Source: Planctomycetota bacterium (GTDB lineage: Bacteria > Planctomycetota > UBA1135 > GCA-002686595). From it: a DNA stretch of 64,000 nucleotides. The notes under the pieces are model-generated. The model searched no databases. It saw only the letters and a program-made list of their open reading frames with translations, and was not told the origin of the DNA. Each line of letters opens with the position of its first letter. Position 1 is the stretch's first letter. This document shows, piece by piece, positions 42,409 to 49,904 of the stretch. A program made the position numbers and the translations under genes. The DNA is taken from assembly GCA_012960475.1 (NCBI GenBank), contig DUBE01000055.1, forward strand, positions 65,462 to 129,461, written 5' to 3'.

Positions 42409-44142
42409 ATGGCCATCATTTCCTCTCGGTTCTTTCCGTGCCCGTTCCACATACGGCTTCCGTTATTCGCGTCGGTGATTCTCGGGGCTTGTACTCCCGT
42501 GGATGATCCGGTGGTTACGGTAAGTACCTACTTTCCGCGCACGACCAGCATAGATATTGATGACGTTCCCGCTGGGGGCGTCATTCATGTTGCGCACCAG
42601 GGAGATTGGACCAGTTCTGGATATGTGGTCGGCTGGGTGCGTGTCTTGGGCAGCGGGGATGAGTTCGAGGCACTCCAGTTCAACAGCGAGGGATTTGTGC
42701 AGCGCGGCTTCTATCTGCCCGCCCCGGTCACCGGCGCGGGCAAGTTGGACCTCGCTGGCAGCCGGGCGGCTTTGATGTCCCCGGATACCCTGTGGGGAGA
42801 AATCCAATCCACGACCGGCGGCTGGGGACGGAGGATTCCTGTGACCCACACCCTGCTGGATGTGAAAGTCGATCCCGCTGGGGGTCTTTCCATGTTGCTT
42901 GCCAAGGCTGGAATCCTGGTTCTGGCGGATGTGGACGTCGGCGGAAGTCTGATTATAGCGTCGGAGGTGGGCGAGGCTGACCCTCCCCTTGGAATGCCGG
43001 GGCTTTCTGCTGTCTCGATTCTGACTCGCGTGCAGGTCCCGGGGGGTGCGAGCATTCCGGTGGTCGTGGCGCGTTCTTCTCTGGGAGACCTGCATGTTAC
43101 GACCGTGAACCACAACACTGATAATGAGTTGTTCGCCACGATCACTTCTGAGGGCGGAAGCTTCGATTTGGTTGACCAGCCCCTGATTCACGCAGCAGAC
43201 GGATCTCTTTGGGTGTGTGGTTCATCCAGGCATGGCGGGAACAAGCAAGCTGAGCTATTGCAATTCACATTCGACGAGAACGGGCCGCCGAATCTGGCCC
43301 AGTCGTTCACCATCCCTGCCCCAGCCCCCTTCATCGATTTGGAAGCCACGGGGATGATTGAGGCTCAGGAACTGGTTCCTGGGCTGGCGGGATTCTTCTT
43401 GGCTTGCGTCACTACTGAAGTACCGCTTGTGGATGGCCTTGCGTCGCAGGCGGGTTTGGTTTGCCATGTGATTCCCGGCAGCGGGGTCGCTTGGTCTGCC
43501 GTGGTCACAGGAGATCCGGGCGTTGCTGTGGTCGGTCTCCAGCTTGGACGTCCGGAAAAAGCAGCAGCTTCCAATCCCTTGGTGGTCAGTGCGGTTCTTG
43601 AGAACAACCCGAACCCGTTCGTTACCGCCTTCTTGAGGTTGGAGCCGGAGACAGGTGCCTTTGCAGCCACCGACCTGTTCCTGTTGGAGCAACTCGTTGC
43701 TGAGCCAGCCATACAAGTGGGGACCAACTGGCTCTACAAGAGCACCGTGATCGAGGGGCCTGGTCACGGTCTCTTGACAGGGAACATGACCGAGGTCGGA
43801 TTCTGGGTGACGAATAGCATTCCAGCAGGTTCACCCTTTGACCTGATGAGCGGCTATGGGAATCAACGCTTGTTGATAGGGATGCCGACAAACGAGCCGG
43901 CTTTGACAAGTTTCACTCCCACTGGTCCCCGCGGAAATGCGGCCTGCGTCTTTGATTCGGCGGTTGCTCCGCTTGGAGGGGGGATGGTGGCTGTAGGGCC
44001 TCCCATGGTTGCGCTGAGCCTCGACCCAGGCCTGGGGGGCTTTTCTACCCTGCGCGGGTCCACATCTGATGGCACCCTGAACCTTTCCGCCTTGGATGCT
44101 CCCGTCTTTCTCGTCGGCAGCACCATTCCGCTCTGTCCCTAG
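42409..44142 (+). CDS. Exported lipoprotein, beta-rich, function unknown
   Basis: A 577-residue protein. The N-terminal signal is FPCPFHIRLPLFASVILGAC, with the lipobox L-G-A-C and Cys 28. After that the protein is almost all beta-strand: repeated strands ending in G-x-x-L or V-x-x-D, such as LSMLLAKAGILVLADVDVGG and SLGDLHVTTVNHNTD, and an aromatic-poor core. The periodicity of about 60-70 residues would suit a beta-propeller, but no motif confirms it. I do not recognise the family. Codon use is less extreme than in neighbours. It is separated from both sides by more than 110 bases and is probably monocistronic. Confidence 0.6.
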   Translation: MAIISSRFFPCPFHIRLPLFASVILGACTPVDDPVVTVSTYFPRTTSIDIDDVPAGGVIHVAHQGDWTSSGYVVGWVRVLGSGDEFEALQFNSEGFVQRGFYLPAPVTGAGKLDLAGSRAALMSPDTLWGEIQSTTGGWGRRIPVTHTLLDVKVDPAGGLSMLLAKAGILVLADVDVGGSLIIASEVGEADPPLGMPGLSAVSILTRVQVPGGASIPVVVARSSLGDLHVTTVNHNTDNELFATITSEGGSFDLVDQPLIHAADGSLWVCGSSRHGGNKQAELLQFTFDENGPPNLAQSFTIPAPAPFIDLEATGMIEAQELVPGLAGFFLACVTTEVPLVDGLASQAGLVCHVIPGSGVAWSAVVTGDPGVAVVGLQLGRPEKAAASNPLVVSAVLENNPNPFVTAFLRLEPETGAFAATDLFLLEQLVAEPAIQVGTNWLYKSTVIEGPGHGLLTGNMTEVGFWVTNSIPAGSPFDLMSGYGNQRLLIGMPTNEPALTSFTPTGPRGNAACVFDSAVAPLGGGMVAVGPPMVALSLDPGLGGFSTLRGSTSDGTLNLSALDAPVFLVGSTIPLCP

Positions 44143-44587
44143 GGCGCTCCCAGGGGTTGCGGCCAACGGGGTCAGTTGACGGCGAGTCCAAAAAGAGACG
44201 AGCGGCCGCAACAAGTGCAGTCGCTCGCTGGTCTCACCGGGTTGCACCCGGCGTGGTGCCAAGTTCAGTGCCTTGGCGTTCCTGGACCGTTCTCTTCTTC
44301 TTCCTTCTTGCTCCTCCCGACCTACAGGACGGCAGGAGCCCCCAAAGGTTTTCCTTAGTGGGAAGCACACGGCAATGCGCTCTCCTCACCCGGTATTTCG
44401 GTATCAAGCTGTTTTCTCTTGCTCTGATTCCGTGGGAAAATTTCCAGCCTCCTTCCAGGGATCGTGCTCCTCATGAGGAGCGCCGCTGACCATGCTGGCT
44501 GAGATCAGTAGCCCCTCCGTGGGGGGCTTCCCAGGGCCCTAGGGAGGGGCTGAAACCGATGCGGGGAAGATTGCGTTCTCAGGGGTG
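44143..44587. other. 445-base intergenic region upstream of radC
   Basis: No convincing gene is present. The left two thirds (44143-44460) are unremarkable apart from a T/C-rich run at 44283-44320. The right third is full of inverted repeats and is described separately at 44466-44551. Confidence 0.5.
44466..44551 (+). ncRNA. Candidate structured RNA element upstream of radC
   Basis: Four inverted repeats fall within 86 bases. GCTCCTCATGAGGAGC (44466-44481) is a perfect 16-base palindrome. CTGAGATCAG (44499-44508) is another. AGCCCCTCC (44510-44518) pairs exactly with GGAGGGGCT (44543-44551), enclosing AGGGCCCT (44533-44540). A competing hairpin AGCCCC/GGGGCT (44510-44528) is also possible, so the element could switch between two folds. 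The radC start is 36 bases downstream. It resembles a leader with alternative hairpins; no known riboswitch core was recognised. Confidence 0.35.
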
Positions 44588-45292
44588 ATGATCAGCACCA
44601 GCCTCCGTTCCTCCAGTCACGACTTGGTGCAAGCAGCGAATCTCGAGGCTCTTGCGCGAGTCTTACCTGTCCGCGGCCAGAGGGATACGGCCCGGCGCTT
44701 GCTTGACGGACGCAGTCTGTGCGCTTTGGCTCGTCTGGATGCCTCCGCTCTGGCGGATGCGGGAGGGCTGAGCCCCTCCTCTGCTCTCCGCCTGGCCAGG
44801 GTGCTGCGTCTGGGGCAGCGGATTCTGGCGGAGGGTGGGGGCGGCATTGGGGGTGGCTCTCAAGGGGGTCGTGGTGATTCGGAGGTGCATGCAGATCGAC
44901 CCGCGAGCGCCGCTCGCTGGCTGATGGACGCGGTGGCTGGCTGTGAGGTGGAGACCTTCCAGGTGCTCCTGCTCGATCCTCGGCATCGGCTGCGCGAGCG
45001 CCTGGAGGTCTCCCGAGGGACCCTCAATGCCTCTCTGGTGCATCCCAGGGAGGTTTTTCGCGAGGCGATTCGCCGGGGCGCGGCCGCGATCATCGTCGGC
45101 CACAATCACCCCAGTGGGGATCCTGAGCCCAGCCCCGAGGATCATGCGGTGACCCACCGGCTGTGTGAGGTGGGGATCTTGGTGGGCATTCCCGTTCTCG
45201 ACCATCTGGTGCTTGCGGGCGGGGCCTGGGTCAGTCTGCGTCAGCGGCTGGGGAGTCGCTGGCCTGGGGAGGGGCCGCGGGCACCCAACTAG
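44588..45292 (+). CDS. radC: RadC-family (JAMM/MPN) protein
   Basis: A 234-residue protein from ATG 44588 (a GTG directly before it is an alternative). An N-terminal helical part (LSPSSALRLARVLRLGQRIL) resembles the shortened RadC helix-hairpin-helix region. A Gly-rich, probably disordered linker (about 83-97) is followed by the JAMM metal motif HNHPSGDPEPSPED with two His and one Asp, preceded by VETFQVLLLD and LEVSRGTLNASLVHPREVF. The C-terminus VGIPVLDHLVLAGG is typical. RadC proteins are widespread JAMM-fold putative metal-dependent hydrolases, and the old DNA-repair role is disputed. It lies downstream of the structured element. Confidence 0.88.
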   Translation: MISTSLRSSSHDLVQAANLEALARVLPVRGQRDTARRLLDGRSLCALARLDASALADAGGLSPSSALRLARVLRLGQRILAEGGGGIGGGSQGGRGDSEVHADRPASAARWLMDAVAGCEVETFQVLLLDPRHRLRERLEVSRGTLNASLVHPREVFREAIRRGAAAIIVGHNHPSGDPEPSPEDHAVTHRLCEVGILVGIPVLDHLVLAGGAWVSLRQRLGSRWPGEGPRAPN

Positions 45293-45493
45293 GCTCTTGA
45301 GGAGCTGGGCTGGAGAGGTGCGCGGGGCCCCTGGCCGAGGGCCGCCGCTGTTTGTTGCTCAGAGCGGCCCCCAGAAGATAGCGATGGGAGGGTTGCCCTC
45401 GTTACCCTAGGCACCCCGTGCGGTACTCCTTTCGTCTCAGCGACTGCACTCCGCACCCCGCCCAACCCCCTTGGCGCCGTCCCTGGGACGCCA

Positions 45494-47476
45494 ATGGCGG
45501 ATTGGACCCAACTCCCTCCAGGCCCCTCCCACGCAGCCGCGCGGGAGGCGCTCGAATCCATGCCTTCCGAGCCCACCCTGCGCTTCATGATCGGCGATCG
45601 TGCCGGTGAGAGCGTACCCCTCACAGGATCCTCTTTCACCGTCGGTCGACGGCCTGGAAACAGTCTGCAGATCAATGATCCGTCGGTTTCGGGTCGTCAT
45701 GCGGAATTGACTATCGATGACCTAGGGGTGAGCGTGCGCGATCTCTCCAGCACCAACGGCACCCGTGTCGACGGTGCACCGGTTGTGGATGAGCGTCTGG
45801 CGCCCACCGCCCTGTTGCGTTTTGGTAGCGTCGAGTTGCGTTTTGATGATGGCAGTGGCCCGGCCGGTGCAGCGCTGGCTGGGAACATGGCCGAGGCCGG
45901 GGGAGAACTGGGGCGCATTGCGGGGGACAAGATCGCAGCCTCTCGCAAGGGATCCAAGTTGTTGCCTGTTGCGGTGCTGCTGATGGGAGCTGTGGCTGCC
46001 GCAGTTTGGTACCTGCTGCCCTCCGACGAGCAGGGCAATAGACGGGGAAGCAAGGCCTCAGAGGTGATTCAGGTCGCGGGCAATCTGCTGGCAGGGAGCT
46101 ACTCTTTTGAGGCCGATACGGCGGGCTGGGCTCCCCCTGGGGAAACACCCGCCGTGTTCATCAGGAGCACTGGTGCCCGGCACTCGGGTCGTTGGGGGTT
46201 GCGTGCTGAGCTCGAAGATGGCTCCGGACTCCACCAATCAGAATTGCAGAGCGTTGGGGAGGGGCGTCTGGTCTTGCGTTCAAGTTTGAGGGTCAGCGAC
46301 GCAGGCGAAGTCCGCATGGGGCTGCAGTTGAACTCCCGCGCCTACAATTCCGAGATCGTTGGTACGGCTCCGGCCCCCATGACGATTTGGGGCGACTGGT
46401 GCGGGGCCTTGGATTGGGTGGATGTGGAATTGGTTGCTCAGGTGCCTCCGGCCTATGATCGAGCCAGGGTGATTGTCGAGGCTCGCGCGGATGGCTCCGG
46501 TACCGCAGATGTGGACGATGTGTCCCTGCTGAGCGATGGGCGCGGCCAGCCTCTGTTGCCCATGGACACCTTCGCCTTGATCGGCGGTGGTCAGCCGGTC
46601 AGTCATGTGACACTGGTCAACGTCCAGCAGGTGCTGCTTTCGGGCCTGATGGTCGAGTCGGATTCTCCGCGCTCCTTGAGTGTGGAGAAGCACCCCAAGG
46701 GTTGCCGGGTGACTATCAGCGATGGTGCTCCGGGCACCGTGGTTCTGCGAGTGGCGTCAGCCCTGGCGGCTGGGGGCTTGCGTACCCTGGGGGAGGGCGG
46801 ATCCAGTCGGCACCCGGCGGCTTTTGAGGAGACCGGCGTGACCTCGGTGCTGATCGGTACGGGCCTCGAAATGGTGGCTCTTGGCTTTTCTGGAGCACTC
46901 GCTTTGGAGGGCAAGCCCTCTGGCGGTGGGGGATGGCGCCTGGCCTTGAATCTGCCGGCCGAAGGCTCTCTGGTCTTGCAGGTGGCCTTTCGGGAGGAGT
47001 TGGCCGCGGCCCTTGAACTGGCTTCGAGGGCTCGCCGGGCGGTACGCATGGAGCGCCTTGGAGAGGCGATCTTGCTCTGGCAGGAGCTGCTCGATGCTCA
47101 TCCCTTCGATGTGCAGGTGACAGCCGAAGGTCAGGCGGCGATTGCAGGCCTGGTGCATGGGGCGCGCATCGAGTTGGGGCTGCTAGAAAAAGATGTGGAG
47201 CGGGCGCGGTTCTTTCGCTTGATCGAGGGCTATCGCGAAGCTCTGGACGCTGCGGATCGGCTATCGGCCCGCTACTCGGGGACCGATTCTGCCATCGAGG
47301 CCCACCAATTGGTGGCATCCATCGGCGAGGAACTCAATCTCTTGATGGGTGAGTTGGAACAACATGAAATACAAAGGCTGGAGGCCATCCGCGCTGCCCT
47401 CCTGGCACGCGACAGTCACCAGCTTGCCCAGGCGGTCAGCTACATGCTGCAGATGAAACGCGGGGGAAATCGCTAG
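45494..47476 (+). CDS. FHA-domain membrane protein with jelly-roll-like and TPR-like regions
   Basis: A 660-residue protein, first gene of the secretion-like cluster. The FHA domain is at about 28-117: F-T-V-G-R-R (R52), S-V-S-G-R-H (S66, R68, H69) and S-S-T-N-G-T (N88, G89), the set needed to bind phosphothreonine. A membrane helix follows (156-175). Outside it a CBM-like jelly-roll region (about 195-355) has LAGSYSFEADTAGW, RHSGRWGLRAELEDG and VDVELVAQVPPAYDRARV. The C-terminal part has TPR-like helices (ILLWQELLDAHPF...GYREALDAADRL). An alternative start, ATG 45560, would remove 22 residues. FHA proteins are common regulators of secretion systems; the 39.2-kb kinase could be its partner. 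Confidence 0.78.
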   Translation: MADWTQLPPGPSHAAAREALESMPSEPTLRFMIGDRAGESVPLTGSSFTVGRRPGNSLQINDPSVSGRHAELTIDDLGVSVRDLSSTNGTRVDGAPVVDERLAPTALLRFGSVELRFDDGSGPAGAALAGNMAEAGGELGRIAGDKIAASRKGSKLLPVAVLLMGAVAAAVWYLLPSDEQGNRRGSKASEVIQVAGNLLAGSYSFEADTAGWAPPGETPAVFIRSTGARHSGRWGLRAELEDGSGLHQSELQSVGEGRLVLRSSLRVSDAGEVRMGLQLNSRAYNSEIVGTAPAPMTIWGDWCGALDWVDVELVAQVPPAYDRARVIVEARADGSGTADVDDVSLLSDGRGQPLLPMDTFALIGGGQPVSHVTLVNVQQVLLSGLMVESDSPRSLSVEKHPKGCRVTISDGAPGTVVLRVASALAAGGLRTLGEGGSSRHPAAFEETGVTSVLIGTGLEMVALGFSGALALEGKPSGGGGWRLALNLPAEGSLVLQVAFREELAAALELASRARRAVRMERLGEAILLWQELLDAHPFDVQVTAEGQAAIAGLVHGARIELGLLEKDVERARFFRLIEGYREALDAADRLSARYSGTDSAIEAHQLVASIGEELNLLMGELEQHEIQRLEAIRAALLARDSHQLAQAVSYMLQMKRGGNR

Positions 47477-47480
47477 AGCC

Positions 47481-49124
47481 ATGGCTAAAAACTCAACAGC
47501 AATTGATGTGGGCAGCGGGACAGCGGTGGCTGTTCAAGGACGACTGGAGAAGGGTTCCTTCCAGCTGACCGGTTTCGCCGTGGCGAAGAATCCCGGCGGC
47601 AGCCTGGAGTCCGGTTGGGGGGCGCTCGAATTGCCCTTCAAACCCGGCCCCATGCGTGTGGCTCTTTCCGGCAAGGAACTCAACGTGCGCTACACACGGG
47701 TGCCCAGCGTTCCCGACTGGCAGCTAAGGCGCTTGATGCACTTTGAAGTGGCCGAGGTGGGGGATACTTCCGGCACGGAGGTGGCCAGCGACTTCAATCT
47801 GTTGCCCACTCCTCCGGAGGCCGACGGGGAGGACATCGTGTTGCTGGCCATGGCACGCATCTCACTCTTGGATGAACACCGGGCGGGGCTTGCGGCGGGG
47901 GGCTTCACACTTGAGTGCTACACCCCTGCGGCGATCGGTCTGTACAACGCCTATCTGCGCCATGGGGTCGTGCAGGATGACACCGTGCTGTTGGCCAACA
48001 TCGGTCACGAGAGCGTGGATGTGGTCATCATGCGTGGACCGGATCTGGTATTTGCCCGCAATCAGGGCGGTGGTGCGAAGCTCTTTGTTGAGGCAATCAG
48101 TCAGCAGTTGGGTGTCAAGGGTGAGCAGGCCGCGCGGCTGGTGCGGGAGTTTGCTGATTTGCGTCCCGGCGCCATGCATTCCACCCCCAATCACGAGAAG
48201 GTTTCCCGGGCCTGCTCTGCCGCTGCAGGTCAATTGGTTTCCCTTTTGCAGTCCTCGGTGCTCTTCTGCAAGACCCAGGTCAAGCTCAGTACCCTGAAAC
48301 TCGATCGGGTGCTGATCTGCGGGGGCGCGAGTTCAATGGAGGGTTTGAGCGATGCGCTCGCCGCGGGCCTCTCCGTTCCTGTGCAGCGCTTTGATCCATG
48401 GCCCCTGGTGGATTCTTCCGCTTTGAGCCCCTCCGAGTTAGATGCTCTGACGGAGTACGGTTCCGAGGCGGTGGTGGCTCTGGGCCTTGCCACCATGGCT
48501 ACGGACAAGGACGCCTATGGATTGGAGATTCTGCCCCCGGATCTGGCCCGCAAACGCGAGTTCTTGGGCCGCAAGATCTGGTTGATCGCTGCGGGGATCC
48601 TAGCTGCAGCCTACCTGGGGTTCTTTGTGCAGCAGACCACCAGTCAGGCCGACGATTTGAAGAAGACTGAACGCAGCTTGCGCAGTCAAGTGTCGAGTAA
48701 GCAACGAACGGACTCAAAGACTCGCGACCTATTGGCCTTGAACGAGGTGCTTTCCCGGGACGCACTTGATCTGCAACGTATCGTTGGTACCGGCGAGCAG
48801 ATGGCTCGTACCTTGGAGTTCCTGGGCACCAAGATGCCGCCTGACTTTTGGATCACTCGCATGGAAGGACGCTGGGGCGTGGATGAGGAGTTGTCCATTG
48901 GGGACAACGTGCCCCGTCCGCTGGTGCTGCTCAAGGGCGCCCTGCGACAGGGAGCTCAAGCGCCCATTGGCCAGTATCAGAGCATGGTGGAGAACCTCCC
49001 CTCGGCCCTTCCTGGTGTTCAAAGCAACACGAGTTTTGATCGTGATCGCTATTCAATTGACCTCTCGACTTTCGGGGATTCGCTTTCCCCTGCGGACGAT
49101 GTAGAAGCTGAGGAGGACATCTAA
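47481..49124 (+). CDS. PilM-PilN fusion (GspL-like) pilus/secretion platform protein
   Basis: A 547-residue protein. The N-terminal actin-like PilM fold (about 1-345) starts A-I-D-V-G-S-G-T, has VLLANIGHESVDVVIM and LDRVLICGGASSMEGLSDAL, all ASKHA signature elements. One membrane helix (about 362-384, IWLIAAGILAAAYLGFFV) is followed by a coiled coil and a PilN-like ferredoxin domain (about 425-535). In type IV pili, PilM and PilN are separate proteins; in type II secretion they are fused as GspL. The fusion links this cluster to the secretion side. It sits four bases after the FHA gene. Confidence 0.85.
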   Translation: MAKNSTAIDVGSGTAVAVQGRLEKGSFQLTGFAVAKNPGGSLESGWGALELPFKPGPMRVALSGKELNVRYTRVPSVPDWQLRRLMHFEVAEVGDTSGTEVASDFNLLPTPPEADGEDIVLLAMARISLLDEHRAGLAAGGFTLECYTPAAIGLYNAYLRHGVVQDDTVLLANIGHESVDVVIMRGPDLVFARNQGGGAKLFVEAISQQLGVKGEQAARLVREFADLRPGAMHSTPNHEKVSRACSAAAGQLVSLLQSSVLFCKTQVKLSTLKLDRVLICGGASSMEGLSDALAAGLSVPVQRFDPWPLVDSSALSPSELDALTEYGSEAVVALGLATMATDKDAYGLEILPPDLARKREFLGRKIWLIAAGILAAAYLGFFVQQTTSQADDLKKTERSLRSQVSSKQRTDSKTRDLLALNEVLSRDALDLQRIVGTGEQMARTLEFLGTKMPPDFWITRMEGRWGVDEELSIGDNVPRPLVLLKGALRQGAQAPIGQYQSMVENLPSALPGVQSNTSFDRDRYSIDLSTFGDSLSPADDVEAEEDI

Positions 49125-49127
49125 GCT

Positions 49128-49901
49128 ATGGATCTCGAAAGTTATTGGCAGGAGAACAAGAACTTTGTGCTCTCTGTGGCGGGAGGCGCCCTGGTCTTCC
49201 TGATCTTGTTCCTGGTCCTGGATTCGTCTTATGGATCAGAGGTTCGCAGTGCTCGTGCTCGGGTCTCCCGGGAGCAAAGCAAGCTGGCTCAGTCCTTTTT
49301 CAGCCAAAACGACTTGAGTCGCGCCGAGGAAGAAAACGAGAGCTTGCTCAAGGCTTCCGATGAGCTCGCCGGCAACGCGGGCTTTGTGGCGCGCCCGGGC
49401 TTCCGCATCGATCCTGGCGGCACTTCTCCCAGCAACCAGTACTTTGGCCGCGTGGACAGAGTGCAACGAGAACTCAGCCTGTTGGCGGGGCGTGCTCGCT
49501 GCGTACTGCCGGATGGCTTGGGCCTGGAGGCGCTCAAGACCAATGATCAGGAGGTGATCGCTCGGCATTTGGAGGCGCTGGATCTGCTGGACCGCGTCTT
49601 GCGTCGGGCCATCGCTGCGGGGGTTGACCGGGTCGCCCGGGTGGAGGTCACCCTGGACTCCGGCTTGAACTCCCGTTCGGGCCTGGGCCGTATTGAACGC
49701 ACGCGGCTGATCCTGCGCATGATGGCTGATCCGCCAGCCATTGCGGACTTCCTGCTGCGTACCCAAAGCTCAAAGGATGGATCTCTGCTGGTGGACTCCT
49801 ACGATGCGCGAGTCTCCCCTGGGCGCGTTGATGAGGTCACCTTGGATCTGGTGCTGTTGGTGGTGCGTTTGCACGAGACCGTGACAGGAAACGAGGACTA
49901 G
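49128..49901 (+). CDS. PilO/GspM-like platform protein
   Basis: A 257-residue protein. A short cytoplasmic start, one membrane helix (about 13-33, FVLSVAGGALVFLILFLVL) and a long coiled coil follow. The C-terminal domain (about 150-250) has the beta pattern of a ferredoxin-like PilO/GspM domain: VDRVARVEVTLDSGL, RTRLILRMMADPPAIADFLL, VTLDLVLLVV. Position directly after the PilM-PilN fusion matches the PilM-N-O and GspL-M gene order. A charged insert around residues 80-100 is not typical. Confidence 0.78.
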   Translation: MDLESYWQENKNFVLSVAGGALVFLILFLVLDSSYGSEVRSARARVSREQSKLAQSFFSQNDLSRAEEENESLLKASDELAGNAGFVARPGFRIDPGGTSPSNQYFGRVDRVQRELSLLAGRARCVLPDGLGLEALKTNDQEVIARHLEALDLLDRVLRRAIAAGVDRVARVEVTLDSGLNSRSGLGRIERTRLILRMMADPPAIADFLLRTQSSKDGSLLVDSYDARVSPGRVDEVTLDLVLLVVRLHETVTGNED

Positions 49902-49904
49902 CAA

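Noticed and set aside
44495-44575. Resemblance to a TPP riboswitch (CTGAGA followed later by CTGAAACCGATG).
   Set aside because: The required pairing pattern and the conserved 3' half are missing, and radC is not a thiamine gene.
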